NCBI RefSeq assembly: GCF_001705515.1
Contig: NZ_MDJS01000001.1
Location: forward strand, 1,860,001 to 1,924,000
From: Mucilaginibacter sp. PPCGB 2223
GTDB taxonomy: Bacteria; Bacteroidota; Bacteroidia; Sphingobacteriales; Sphingobacteriaceae
DNA: 64,000 bases
Direction of reading: 5' to 3'
Shown here: in pieces, positions 43,680-55,600 of the stretch
Layout: every line of letters begins with the position of its first letter
Numbering within the stretch: the stretch's first letter is position 1
Position numbers and translations under genes: made by a program
The notes under the pieces: generated by a model
What the model was told of the DNA's origin: nothing
Databases searched by the model: none
Seen by the model: the letters and a program-made list of their open reading frames with translations, nothing else

Positions 43680-44609
43680 TTAGTTTATAGTGATCTGGTG
43701 GATATGGGTTTGAGAATAAGGGACGCCCTGGGTCCTGGCCCAGATGGTATAGCCCGAAATCGGCGTATTGCTCAGGTCGTTAAAAGACAAGCTTGCCACC
43801 TGACTGTAACTTACGGGAATGAAACCCGCGTCCGCGTCGACCGCGCTGATGATGGACTTGCCCGGAGGCAGCACCACGTATTGTGACGTATACTGGGTAC
43901 CGCAATTGAGGTTCAGCACTTTGCTGCCGCTGGACAGCTGATGTTGAGGCAGGGCCCTGACGGCTGCCGTATCGGCCGGCTGCGCCGCTGCGGCTCCGAA
44001 CCCGATAAAATAATAGCCTTGAAAAACCAGCGGGTCACTTGCCGCCGATCCCGAACCGATCTGCCCGCGGCTGTCCGGCGTATGTGTGATCGGGTTATCC
44101 AGGACCGGGCCCTGGCTGTAATACCGCGTCGACTGGTAGGTGATCGCCGCCGCGCCGATCGTTTGGCCGGAATCCGTATGGGTAAAAGGGTTTTCGGTAG
44201 TACCTGAAGCAATCACGGAGCCATTTTTGCTCAGGGTGACCGAAACGGCGCCGCCGCTATCGCCCTGATTAAAGGCCGACGATAAAGCAATGGACAGCGT
44301 CTGGCCGATCTCCAGACCTGCAGTCGTCTGGGTCGAACTTAAGGTTTCGCTTGGTGTACGGTAAGCCGGAGGCGGCAATATCTGCTGGATCTGGTTTTGC
44401 AGGTCCATATCCCCCGCTTCCCGGGCACCGGTCTCCAAACCCACCAGCGTGGACGTATTGCTAATCTCCGCTTCCAGGTGATCGCGCATGGCCTTGATCA
44501 GCTCGCGCAGGTCAGCGCCCTGCGTTTTGGTCGGATCCGGGTTACTGGCCCCGTTCGCCTTAATGATACTATCAATATAACTGTCTAATATTGGACCTTG
44601 ATCTGGCAT
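43680..44609 (-). CDS. Fibre-like or baseplate-associated hypothetical protein
   Basis: A 309-residue protein. The N-terminal 90 residues are helical and likely trimerise (GADLRELIKAMRDHLEAEIS, GARAEGD-like text EAGDMDLQNQIQQIL). The rest is beta-rich, with LSIALSSAFNQGDSGGAVSV and a C-terminal HIHQITIN. It lies 7 nt upstream of the giant fibre start. A short fibre or an adaptor between fibre and baseplate is plausible; no named family recognised. Confidence 0.6.
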   Translation of the reverse strand: MPDQGPILDSYIDSIIKANGASNPDPTKTQGADLRELIKAMRDHLEAEISNTSTLVGLETGAREAGDMDLQNQIQQILPPPAYRTPSETLSSTQTTAGLEIGQTLSIALSSAFNQGDSGGAVSVTLSKNGSVIASGTTENPFTHTDSGQTIGAAAITYQSTRYYSQGPVLDNPITHTPDSRGQIGSGSAASDPLVFQGYYFIGFGAAAAQPADTAAVRALPQHQLSSGSKVLNLNCGTQYTSQYVVLPPGKSIISAVDADAGFIPVSYSQVASLSFNDLSNTPISGYTIWARTQGVPYSQTHIHQITIN

Positions 44610-44636
44610 AGTGGTAGGTTTTTGATATGTAAAAAA

Positions 44637-47600
44637 TCAGATGGTTAATTCATTATCGGTCAGGTTAAGCAGTCCAGACGCATTCTGGGCCTGCACTTTA
44701 AAACGGTAATAGATCCGGTTGCCGTCCGGGCCGGTCAGCACCAGCGGCGCGGGCAGCTGATAGCTCACCGTCGTGGCCGAGGCGGGCGGCGTCACCCCGT
44801 AGATACGCTGCCAGTTCCCCCGGTCGTTCTGTTGGTATAAATAATAGGTGCCTTTATTGGCCGTGACCGGCCAGCTCAGTTCGTTACTGCCGGCAGCATA
44901 AGTCAACGCGGGCGGCGGCGGGTTTACCGTATCGATCAGGGTCACCGTCACCACAGCTGAACCCAGGCCCACCACATCTTCCGATTCCTCCCGTTCATTC
45001 ACGATCGTGCGGATGAAAGCCAGGCGGTAATAGATCACCTCTCCGTAGGGCACGGCCGGCAGATCCGAAAAATCGTCTACCGTCACGATACCCGTATCGG
45101 TATCCGTCAGCACGGCAATATCCGTCTGCGTTTCCATCGTTTGGAGCGAAGCCGCGTTGTCAAGGGTATAGGTTCGATAGACCCTTACCTTAGTGATCGG
45201 GTCCTCCGCGTCGAAAGGCAAAAGGAAGAACGTTACAGCGACCGGCGAAGTACTCCCCGTTGTTGGGGGGCCAAGGTTGAAGAAACGCACGATCGGCGCG
45301 TCGGCAGGCAAGGTATGCAAAATGGTGACCGGGCCCGTAAATAGGCTCAATGGGCCAATTATCAATTGGTTGGTGATTTCGGCACTGCCATAAAAATACA
45401 GGAACCGCGAAGAGCCGTTGAGCGTATAGTCGGTCACCCGCACATAACTGGTACTAGGTACGCTGCTTTGTGTGTACTTCCGCACCATCGGGAAGGGATC
45501 AAAAGTCGGATCATTGATATCCAGTAAATTACCATCGATATCCCGCAGTTTAGGCAACTTGTTTTCTGTTTGCAGGCCGGTTTTCAGTAAAGAAAATACA
45601 GGGGGCTGTGCGGTAAGCGGTAGCAGCGTACTATGTATGGCCGTTTGGTAGCTAGCTTTCTTTTGTGGTAAAGTCATAGTTTGCGGGCCTGTATTGTCGG
45701 GTACAGGAAAACCATAAGGTGCCGGTTGCGCGTCAAACACCCTAAAATGTCCGTCGTTAGCCGGGTCATAAATCAGGTTAACCAGTTCGTAATAACGTGC
45801 GGTCGCATAATTATCTACCGTCAGCGTACTTAACGCCTGGTGGATCGCGGTTACCGTCGCGGGCAGGTATAGCGCGTTCAGCACATCCTCCGCTGTGGTC
45901 CGGTAAAACATAAAGCCATAAGGGCTCCGGGCGTTGCCCGAGGCATCAGGCAAGATGACGTTGTCGAACGTAAATGCAGCCTTGGTCGTTGCGTCGGGCC
46001 GCACCTTGAGCCCGTAGTTCAGCGGCTCGGGTAATTGCACCGGTTCAACAATCTTCCGCGCCAGCAAAACGGCTGGCGGAGATACCCAGGATACGAACCC
46101 GCTCCGGCCTGGCCCCAAATCCGTTTCCTGTAAGGCCAGCATCGTCTTTTTATCATTCGCAGCGCCGGACGGCAATATATTTGGTCCGTTGAACGCGTGA
46201 TCCGGCGGTGGTTCAGGGTAGAGATACACTTTATAACCCGGATGATAATTTACACCGGCCAGCAAATCAGACGAGCTAACCGAAGTCTGAACCGGATCAT
46301 CTGCGTAGCCTCCATCATAAATATACAACTGCAGCGGGCTGGTACTACTGATCCGGATGACATCTAATATTTTTTTGGTCGTGGGATCATCGGCCAATGG
46401 CAAGCGAATCTGCCCATTATACCAACTCACATAGGGCGCGTGCAAGGTTCCCGGTGCATTCGCGCCCGGGTTTGCAGGATCAAAAGGCAAGTTATTCTGC
46501 GGGTGGGGCGCCAGGCTGATATCCGGGGTAAAGGTGATCTGGTAATAACCGTTCATAACATTCCCGTCAACATCCAAAGCCTGCAATACGGATGCGCTGC
46601 CGTAAATACCGCCCACCAAAAGGCGCCGCACGTTCGTTCCATCACCAGGCGTGATCTCCAGTACCGGATGCATCGGATCGCCGAAATCGATCAACTGGAC
46701 GTCTTCCGCAACAGGCAGCCAGTTTCCTTCTTCTGACAGGTTTTCCGTAACGGTAAAACGGCTACCCACAGCCGGATAAGTATAGGTTTGGTACGCACCA
46801 TACACTCCGGGGTTTGACGGATCATCAACCGCATTGGTCTGGGCAACCTTTTGTACCACAAATACCGGCTTGCCGGCGTTATCAGATATGCTGACCACCG
46901 GAAACTGACCTTCCGTTGTCGATAGCAAGGAACCAATAAAGCGAGCCTGATCGGTACTGGCGATAAAAGGCGCCGCACTCGTACCATCCAGCATAACAAA
47001 GTCATCCGTGTACAGACTCAGCAACGTATCAGAGCCACCTACCGGTACAATATCCGTTAGGATACCAACCACCTGTAGGGGCTGGTCGGTTTTAAACCAT
47101 ACTTTTGACCGGGTCGGCTTTACAACTTTTGAAAAATCGAAACCGCCTATGTTTCTGACATAAGACAGGTCAATAAGGTCTAAGCGATTAAAAGTTATTC
47201 GTGTAAAATTGGTATCCTGTCCCGGGAACTGGGCTGCACGGCCGGCAAGCCAGTCCTGCTCTGTTTGCGTGGTAAATAACAGGATGTCTTCCTGCTGAAT
47301 ATACTGAACACCTACCCCGGTCGGCGGCGTCAGCGTATTATGCGGCGGAAATTCCGTGTCATTGGTGAATACCTCGTCACTTAAAACCGACAATCGCGAA
47401 AGAAAGTTGATCCCATAAATCGCATAAGCATGGATACCATCATTCGTCTCCAAATGAACATACAAAGATGTTTGGTCGTCCATTACCGGCACCGGTTCTA
47501 ACACACCCGTATCCGGAAAATCGGCATCGTAGGCATAGTAAGGATAAGACAACAAAAAAGTACTGGTGATACTCGGTTTAGCATAGTTGGGTACGGTGTT

Positions 47601-49613
47601 CAGCCGGTACTCGATACCATAAGTGCCCGACTGCGGGTGATCAAAATTATTAAAATCCGAAGGTTGGCTAAGATCATTAAAAAACGTACTCCCGGCCATT
47701 TCAAAAGGATATAACTGCCGTCCGATGTTGACCAGCCGTTCCTCACCGTGAACCGCATAACCGTTATCATCATAAATTGTACGATCGCCATTATCAGCAG
47801 GCAGGGTATATTTCACCGGGCGCATTACCGGTTTCTCAGGTAAACGTGTATCTGATAAACCTGTTGGAAGACTTAAGTACTGATAAGTAGTATTTTGCTG
47901 TGAATTTAAACCATCTCTGTTAACATAAGTAACCTGATAAACATACTGCTGTGCGCCAAGGTCATTGACCGAGGTATCGATATGGCCCATCCCCATCATT
48001 CGTGCCCAATGGTAATCTACCATCAGCATATTCATCATATCCAGGTAACTTACCGGAATCCCCGGGGCATCCGGCATTGAAGGGTCCGTGAACTGACCAA
48101 CCGCGCGGGGATCGGTTTGACTGATCTCCAGATAGTTTTGCACACCGGTTTTCACTGGCATACCCATTTCATGCGGAGTTAGCCATTGGTCCTGGTAGTT
48201 GGCTACTTTTAAGCGCGTACCCAAGGTATTCAGGGGCCACAGGTCATCAATCGGGTAGGCGCTGTTTTCTAAGCGGTCAAATACCACTTCGTCTGTTACC
48301 GATAATGCAAAATCGGCACCTAAGATGACCCAGTCGCCGATTGTTCGGGTATTGGCGAAATCAGCATAGGTTTCAATCGATATGGACTGCAAATACCCCT
48401 CTGCAGATTTTTGAGCCCGGAAGCGTACGATATTTTCGCCCAAAAACTGCCCTGTTACCGGTTCGGCCGAGTTTGCCATAATCGTTTTCTGCACACCAAT
48501 CACTTCGGAAGCGGTACCAGTGGTATCAAAAACGGAAACCGCCTGTATTTTTAAAAAGGCCTGACTGTTGCCTTCATTCAGCCGGAAATCATAAGCAACT
48601 GAAAAAGCGTTCTTATTATCTACCGATATTTCCAGCTGGCCGTTATACAATTTCAAAAAGCCAAAAGGATCTGAAGTCGGGTCTGTATCGAGCGAAATGG
48701 TCGCATACGCCGAAACATCATTGAAGGTAACCCGTATATGATTGGTAATCTTCTGGCTTCCGTAAGTAACGTTGATTACATAGGTCCAGGTAAGCGTATT
48801 ATAATCGATCGCCGGAAGCGCCGTTCCAAAATCAAGGGTTGTTACTACCGGATTGACGTAAGGCGTCCTGGATAAAGTCACATAATCATCAAGCTTATTG
48901 TAACCGGTAGGGATCACATCCGGCAGGCCGTTATAGTAACCGCCCTGAGGTAGGTGATTGGCTCCCAGGTCGCCGGTTAAAAGCCAACGCAGATGCACAC
49001 CACGAGGTACACCATCCGTACCAGGTGAACCAGCGGCCTGTAAAACTAGATTCAGCGAATTATTAGAAAAATCAGTAGATACACTGCACGGATTCAGGCC
49101 CGCCTGAGCCAGGGCTTCACGCAGCTGTTTAAAGACATCCAGTACAGGAATAAAGGTGGTGATCAGGCTTTGCACATCGCCACTACTTAACCCGGGAGTG
49201 TACCTGCAGAACAGTTTAAAGATGTTAAGTATAGTTTGAAAACGGCTGCTGTAGCTGCTGTTCCGTTCGTCAATGAGCCCTACATTAAAATCATACCCTG
49301 AAAAATCCCAGTATTCGAACTCTCCATCCACAAAATCTACCGAAAAGTCCGTCGAAGAATAATCGAGGCGTTCAAAATCCCCGGCCTGTTGACCGTCGAT
49401 TGTAACGGAGACTCCTTGCAAATGCCCCAGGATCCAGATGGTTTGGTTATATAGTTTTTTTAAGACGTCCTGTTCAAAAATGCCCAGCAGGTCCAATATG
49501 TCGGTATGACCATCGAAAGCGCCGCTGTCACCGGTCGCCTGTATAGCGAACAAGCAGTTGGCCATATCACTATAGTCTGCACAGAATACATAAGCGTTGG
49601 TTTGTAATGGCAT
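44637..49613 (-). CDS. Giant protein (1658 residues) with C-terminal Ig/FnIII-like domain
   Basis: No signal peptide, so cytoplasmic assembly or release by lysis is suggested. The N-terminal 160 residues are specific to this protein; at about 208 there is VPRGVHLRWLLTGDLGANHL, a pattern seen at the start of beta-rich modules in very large bacterial proteins. The middle is beta-sheet-like with many aromatic residues, repeated PDxG/SYPYYAYDAD-type loops and long loops. The last ~95 residues (PPPPALTYAAGSNELSWPVT, YYRFKVQAQNASGLLNLTDN) are FnIII-like, preceded by DDFSDLPAVPYGEVIYYRLA. No family is recognised. Its co-orientation with fibres and toxin suggests a structural or cargo role. Confidence 0.65.
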   Translation of the reverse strand: MPLQTNAYVFCADYSDMANCLFAIQATGDSGAFDGHTDILDLLGIFEQDVLKKLYNQTIWILGHLQGVSVTIDGQQAGDFERLDYSSTDFSVDFVDGEFEYWDFSGYDFNVGLIDERNSSYSSRFQTILNIFKLFCRYTPGLSSGDVQSLITTFIPVLDVFKQLREALAQAGLNPCSVSTDFSNNSLNLVLQAAGSPGTDGVPRGVHLRWLLTGDLGANHLPQGGYYNGLPDVIPTGYNKLDDYVTLSRTPYVNPVVTTLDFGTALPAIDYNTLTWTYVINVTYGSQKITNHIRVTFNDVSAYATISLDTDPTSDPFGFLKLYNGQLEISVDNKNAFSVAYDFRLNEGNSQAFLKIQAVSVFDTTGTASEVIGVQKTIMANSAEPVTGQFLGENIVRFRAQKSAEGYLQSISIETYADFANTRTIGDWVILGADFALSVTDEVVFDRLENSAYPIDDLWPLNTLGTRLKVANYQDQWLTPHEMGMPVKTGVQNYLEISQTDPRAVGQFTDPSMPDAPGIPVSYLDMMNMLMVDYHWARMMGMGHIDTSVNDLGAQQYVYQVTYVNRDGLNSQQNTTYQYLSLPTGLSDTRLPEKPVMRPVKYTLPADNGDRTIYDDNGYAVHGEERLVNIGRQLYPFEMAGSTFFNDLSQPSDFNNFDHPQSGTYGIEYRLNTVPNYAKPSITSTFLLSYPYYAYDADFPDTGVLEPVPVMDDQTSLYVHLETNDGIHAYAIYGINFLSRLSVLSDEVFTNDTEFPPHNTLTPPTGVGVQYIQQEDILLFTTQTEQDWLAGRAAQFPGQDTNFTRITFNRLDLIDLSYVRNIGGFDFSKVVKPTRSKVWFKTDQPLQVVGILTDIVPVGGSDTLLSLYTDDFVMLDGTSAAPFIASTDQARFIGSLLSTTEGQFPVVSISDNAGKPVFVVQKVAQTNAVDDPSNPGVYGAYQTYTYPAVGSRFTVTENLSEEGNWLPVAEDVQLIDFGDPMHPVLEITPGDGTNVRRLLVGGIYGSASVLQALDVDGNVMNGYYQITFTPDISLAPHPQNNLPFDPANPGANAPGTLHAPYVSWYNGQIRLPLADDPTTKKILDVIRISSTSPLQLYIYDGGYADDPVQTSVSSSDLLAGVNYHPGYKVYLYPEPPPDHAFNGPNILPSGAANDKKTMLALQETDLGPGRSGFVSWVSPPAVLLARKIVEPVQLPEPLNYGLKVRPDATTKAAFTFDNVILPDASGNARSPYGFMFYRTTAEDVLNALYLPATVTAIHQALSTLTVDNYATARYYELVNLIYDPANDGHFRVFDAQPAPYGFPVPDNTGPQTMTLPQKKASYQTAIHSTLLPLTAQPPVFSLLKTGLQTENKLPKLRDIDGNLLDINDPTFDPFPMVRKYTQSSVPSTSYVRVTDYTLNGSSRFLYFYGSAEITNQLIIGPLSLFTGPVTILHTLPADAPIVRFFNLGPPTTGSTSPVAVTFFLLPFDAEDPITKVRVYRTYTLDNAASLQTMETQTDIAVLTDTDTGIVTVDDFSDLPAVPYGEVIYYRLAFIRTIVNEREESEDVVGLGSAVVTVTLIDTVNPPPPALTYAAGSNELSWPVTANKGTYYLYQQNDRGNWQRIYGVTPPASATTVSYQLPAPLVLTGPDGNRIYYRFKVQAQNASGLLNLTDNELTI

Positions 49614-49650
49614 TTTTAATGTATTGATTGATCGTTCTTATTGTTTTAGT

Positions 49651-52600
49651 TTACATTTCGGCGGTGATGCTTATACCCGGACCATCATACTGTTCCTGAA
49701 GCACATAGTTCGTTCCGTCGAATATTTTATAAATAAAGCTTAACTGCATGGATCCCGACGGGATGTTCATTGCGGTATTGGTGATAAATACCGCAGAGTT
49801 GTCCCGCGAATAAATAGTTATGAATTGATCCGGCCCTATGATGGTCGTATCAGGCAGGGTCAATGTCGCGGCAACGGTTCCAGCCAAAGCATCAGATGGT
49901 AATTTCGGATCATTGAAAGGCTCGGGGTTGTAAACGATAACACCGAGTATTTTGCGGTTCGCTGCATCAGCCGGATCTGCATTGATCACCGGGCGGATCA
50001 CCGTATAATTAAAAGGCTCTAGAGTTCCTTGTTTTAACCCGCCAAACACCATCCGGTCAAATGGAGTGGAATATTGTATCGTCTGTGCCGGGTCATCCGT
50101 CGGGTCGTTATCGATTAGCAGCTTAAGCGTGTTATCAATATAGTCCTGTGTAAAGGCAACATTCGCTTTATAAACTGCATACTTCTCGCTGCCGGCAGTC
50201 GCATCCAGTACATAACTGCCTGCCTGGGCCGTAAACGTGGCGTACCTGGATGAAATAAAGCTGAATTTATACACTTCCACGGCATCATTATTGGCGCCAT
50301 AGACGCCCGTAAACAAAGCGGTATATAAACGGTTTGGCTGCAGATCGTCAAAATGATAGGTTGCCCGCCGCAATGTTTTCAGCAAAGGCGACGACATCGG
50401 GTCGCAGCCCCCCTGTGAAGCGGCGCGGTTAAACAAATAAAGCAATTGCTGGTCGGCAGGCAGGCTGGTATAATTGCTATCGTCAATCAGTGTGGTATGC
50501 GGCGGTTCCCAAACCAGCTGCGGTGTCAAAATATTGCCTCCTGTATCAATCAGTTGGAGTTGCAGGCTACTACTCACGGCCTCCATACCCAGGTAACTGT
50601 CCCAGTTTGAAAACATCGCGTTCAGGTAAGGTTGCGTAAAAAATAATTTAACCTGCGGATCATGACACAGTACCGGCTTGCTCAAGTTATACCGGCCTTG
50701 TGCGTCCGGATACGAACGCTGATAATCGATATAAGACTGGAGTGTTGATAATTTGAAGGCATTACTTTTATCGGCATCGGCCAATGCTTTATATACCGCG
50801 CTTTGTTGATGGAAGTGCCCAAGCGGGCCGGCGGTCTTAAACCCAAAAATATGGGTCTTGATATTGGCTGATGGCACGTTCTGGCTATCGTTCACCCGAT
50901 CCTGAGTAGTGATTTTGATCGCAAAAATCGTATTCGGCCGCCAAACCGGTTGTACTGTTTTATTGATCGTGTCGCTCAATATCTGAACTTCATTCAGCAA
51001 GCCTGCCGGCGTAGGGCCATTATCGGCAACCCTGCGCTGCAGGACACCGGTCACGTACGAGAGCTGATCCAGATAGGTATAAGTATCAGGTACCGCATAC
51101 GGGGCCAGTTCTGCCGGTATATCGGCACTTATTTTCAGGACCTTATCAATATACACGTCGACTTTTCCCGTTTCCCGATTAACCGATATCAAAATGCGTT
51201 TATATTGAGCCCTGCTTACTTTTGAAGTATTGCAATCCACCGTATAGGATTCTGTTGCTGTAATAGCCGAACTCGTTTTTCCGCTGTAACAGGTCAGCAA
51301 AATACTAAATGCAGGCACCGTTGCCCCGGTATTATAGAAGGTCGCCGGATTGGCGGCTGTCGTTTGCACTAAGTGCAAAGAATAGCCTCTTTTATTACCG
51401 GACAGCGGATCCTGCTTAACTTTATACAGCAAAGTACTGATGCCCGCTGAAAACGGACTGAACTCGGCAGTTACTTCAAACGAGAAGCTGCTGTTTTCAA
51501 CCTTCAGCAAAGGATCATAAGGCACGATAACCGCATCGTTAACCGAAACGAAGTAATACACTTGATGCTGTTGCTGCACCTGCTGGGCATCCGGGGCATA
51601 AAAACCGGGAACTTTAGCTGGCCTGCCCACGGCAAAACCTTTCAGCCCATGAATACCATCGATGAGCGTATCCAGCCTCCATTGTGCAACGACGCCTGTC
51701 GCCCCCTGATAATCCAACGCCAATACCTGCACTCCCGTAAAGCTCTGGTTATACCAGGTCGCGAACATCAATCCTTTCGCCTGCTCTACATTTGGGTTGA
51801 GGCCCGGAACAACGAGGTTTGCCGGCAACTGATAATGCCCCCCAAATACGATATTACCTTCATAATCGGGCAATGCAACCGGGATAAAAGTCAGTCTGAC
51901 ATGGTCAATCGGTACATTCACATTATTATACGCTACCTGGGTTTGCTGCTGGCCGGGTACCAGGGTAACCGAACTAACCACCTCGTCAAACTCGAAAACT
52001 CGCCCGAACAGCATGGGTATAGGCACAATTTTTATGAAATCGACAACTATGTGGTTCTGGTTATCGCCTATATTTAATTTAGCTACGGCTATGGGGCTTG
52101 GGAAACGTATGTCTAGTTGTCCCTGGTTGCCATCGATCCGTAAACTTAAATTATTAAAGCTCGGGTCCTGGCTTACCCTCCCATTTACGCCGTTAAATGT
52201 AAAGGTGAGTAATTGTACATTATTCGGCGTATCGGGAGGGTAAACCGTTCCCCCGGCAACCAGTTTCCAATTAACAACGATTTCTTTCTGCACCGTCTCG
52301 TAACAGAAAATATCCTTGTTTTTAAAATTACGGGCAGCCATCGCCAGCAGGTTTTTATCCGAACCGTTTGCATAACTGAACATGTTTTGCGATAGTAACC
52401 TGATCTTGTTGTATTTATTTTTGTCGGTAAACTGCCAATAACCGGGCTTCAGTTGGCTAAGGTCAATCGCGTCCGGTCCCGCATTCGAGGAGACGATCGC
52501 CGTTACCGCCTCGTACACATTATAAGGCTGCCAGCTGTTCAGAGCTGGGCTCCAGGCGTAAATATCCAGCGATGCAACCTCGTACTGGTGTTTATTCTGA

Positions 52601-55600
52601 TTGCTGATCCCTTTTTGCGGCGGTATCATTTCTGAATAACCATCTGGTAATTGGTTCTCGGCACCACCTAAAAAACTACCCGGAATAACCGGCTTCAGCA
52701 ACTCAATATCTATAAAACTATCCAGAGGTATAGTCACGTTGGTTACATCCGTGGCCGATAAAAAGTTGTGCTTCCAATAGATGCCTTGCGTCGTCGGCGG
52801 CGGTATGACCGTCATGTTCTCATACATCACATAATTCACCGGAAAAACTTCGTTGGTTAAAATATTGACCGCGGTTACCGGCACATAGTCTTTACCATCG
52901 GGGAGCGCCAAAACAGGTAACGGGGCCGCGGTGGCATCATTGTTGTTTTTATGCCAACCCACCTCAATGGTCACCGAAACACGGAAGAAAAAGAGGCGCA
53001 CCGAAATCTCTACGCTGCCACTGATATGGAAGGGGCTTGGAACCTCTACCGCCAATACCAGCTGCGCGCTCAAACCGATTTGCTTACCGAAAATAAGCGC
53101 GCCCGCGCTGCCACCTGCGTTGATATATCCACCGATTTGTACCGGTTTAAAGCTGATATGTCCGCCTAAGTCGATATGGCCTTCAATGTAAACGCCAACC
53201 GGGCCTACTGTTTTACGGTAACTGAACTGAATACCCGCGCCGGCCTTAATACCCTGCGAAGACAACATCAGATAAGCGTAGCCATCAAACAATGTCAGCA
53301 AACGGGCACTTACCCTTGCGTTATCCGGGGTATCGCGACCCAGGTTAATATACCACGCCGAACTATCGGTATACGAGAATCCTACATCAAATGTCGCATC
53401 CAGCCCGATTAGCCACCCCTTCAACGAGCCGCTATCCGGCAGATTGTAATGTAACGCCAGGTGGGTTTCGAAAGATTGCGGCGAGATCAACACAGCTGCG
53501 CTGAACGGCGGATCTGCATCGTCCATCAGGCCCAGTCTTTTCCGGATAATGCCGGCCTGTCCCTGCAGGACAAAGGCGCCGGGCACCCCGAGCAACAGGA
53601 ACAGCTTGCTCGAAAAAATAAATCCCGAATCAAACTCGGTCGCGATCGACACACCCGCTCCGATGGAGTACCCCTGTTGGTTCGCGAACTTATCAATCTC
53701 GATTCCCTGCTTATGGGTGATCGTACTCGGCGTTTTGTAATACTCCCACCAATTGTGGCTCGGCGGGTGCGTAGCCGACCAGGAAGGGATATAATGCTGA
53801 CCAATCAGGCCGCGGAAACCGTAGATACCCAACCCGGTGCCGCCCAGCGGTATGGCTGTCGATAGCTCGATACCGATATCGACCAGGAATGAGGGGATAC
53901 TCGGCGTGAGCTGCATTGCCGCACTGCCCGATATATCCAGTTTGGGGAGCGAGAAACTCACTTTACCCGCATATTCGGTACCTGCCGTAGACGTCGCAAT
54001 TCCCGGGTCGGGATTTTTCATCGACAAGTAACCCTGTAAAATAAATATTGCGTCCTCTTTGGAAGCGTCGCCTGGTATTGTGATATCGATCTCCAGGCCA
54101 TCGATACTTAGGAACTGGTCAAAAGTACCGTGATCATGTGTAAAATAATATTTGATCCCGTTACCGGTCGCTTCCAGGCCCGCTGCGCCGGTATTGACCA
54201 TCCCGTCGAAACCGAAATAATAGTAATTACGCCCGTTGCGCTGGACGGAGCCGAGTGCCAAATGCGACACCTCCAGTTTAACCGGGCCGACCGAAAGTTT
54301 GAACGCTTTCGGCACCACCAGACCGCCACCCTCAAACTCGATATCGCCATTCTCCCAGATGACCAGTTTGTTGATCAGGATCCCTTTCGGCAATATCTGG
54401 CCGAGGACCGGCAGGTTAACGATGAAATCCAGCGTTCCGGCCACGGCCACAAAAAAACGCCCGTTCTGCTCTCCCAACGTCAGGCTGCGGATCGACAGTG
54501 TAAACACATTCGGCAGCGTAAAAACCGGCAGCACGGTCAGCGCCTTGGCTGTGATCGAAAAATCGCCCGAGTCCTTGATATTGACGTCGATCCCGATCAC
54601 CGGCGGGTTACCATTGTTAGTGAAATTATCGGGCAGCATCAGCAACCCGCTGATCGCACAGCCCGTGATCACATTCTGCCGGAAGGTCATCGCGAACGTA
54701 TCCAGCTCCACCCCAAAGCTGCCGAATTTGCGGTAGATCGAACCGCCCGACGCATCGATACCGATCGTACCCGACACCCCGCCCGTACCGATCAGGAAAT
54801 TCCGGGCATAGATCGTCGTACTGGTATTGGCCGTGTCATCCGAACCGAATTTGCCAAAGGTGATCGAGGCCTGCTGCACGTATAGCCCCATGAAGTCGAC
54901 CGGGTAACCCGCGGCATCCGCCTCGGGTATATTCGTGGTGCGGCTCAGGTCCAGCTTGGCATTGGTAAAACTGATGATCAGGCCCGTATTGGCGATCTGC
55001 GAATACTGCGGGATCAGCGATCCGCCCAGTTCGAGCTGCGTGCCGATACCTGCCCGGGTATCCACATAAAACGTGGCCTCGATAAATTTAAAAACGGTTT
55101 TGGTATTCGGTATCACCGTTCCGTCGGCTGTTACCGGCTGTAACATCGTCGTCGGGAACTCGATACCTGCCGACAGCGACAGGCTGGCCTTGATTTGCGG
55201 GACCAGCAATTTGCTGATATAATCCTCTATCCCATCCGGTACCGCGATATTAAAGAACCGCTGTAGTTTGGTCTTGGTGACCGACAGATCGGTATCCGAA
55301 ATATAGAGACCGAACATGAGCTCGGAAACACTGTGCGGGATATGTGCGTTTTCAGTGATCAGATCAGCCAGCAGGCTTACCGTCGGGGTTTGCCCGGCAG
55401 GCAAAGTCAGGTTAGCACCGGGGTAGGCTAAGTTGATATCATCCAGCATCTGTTGATAGACCGTGGTCGTATCGTTACCGGGCGTAACAAAAAAATTCAG
55501 CGTATTGGCGATCACCTGGCTGTCGCTGATCCGGAAGACCTGCAACCCCAGGGCATAAAAACCATCCGGAGCATACGAAAAACCCGGCAGGTTGAACGAA

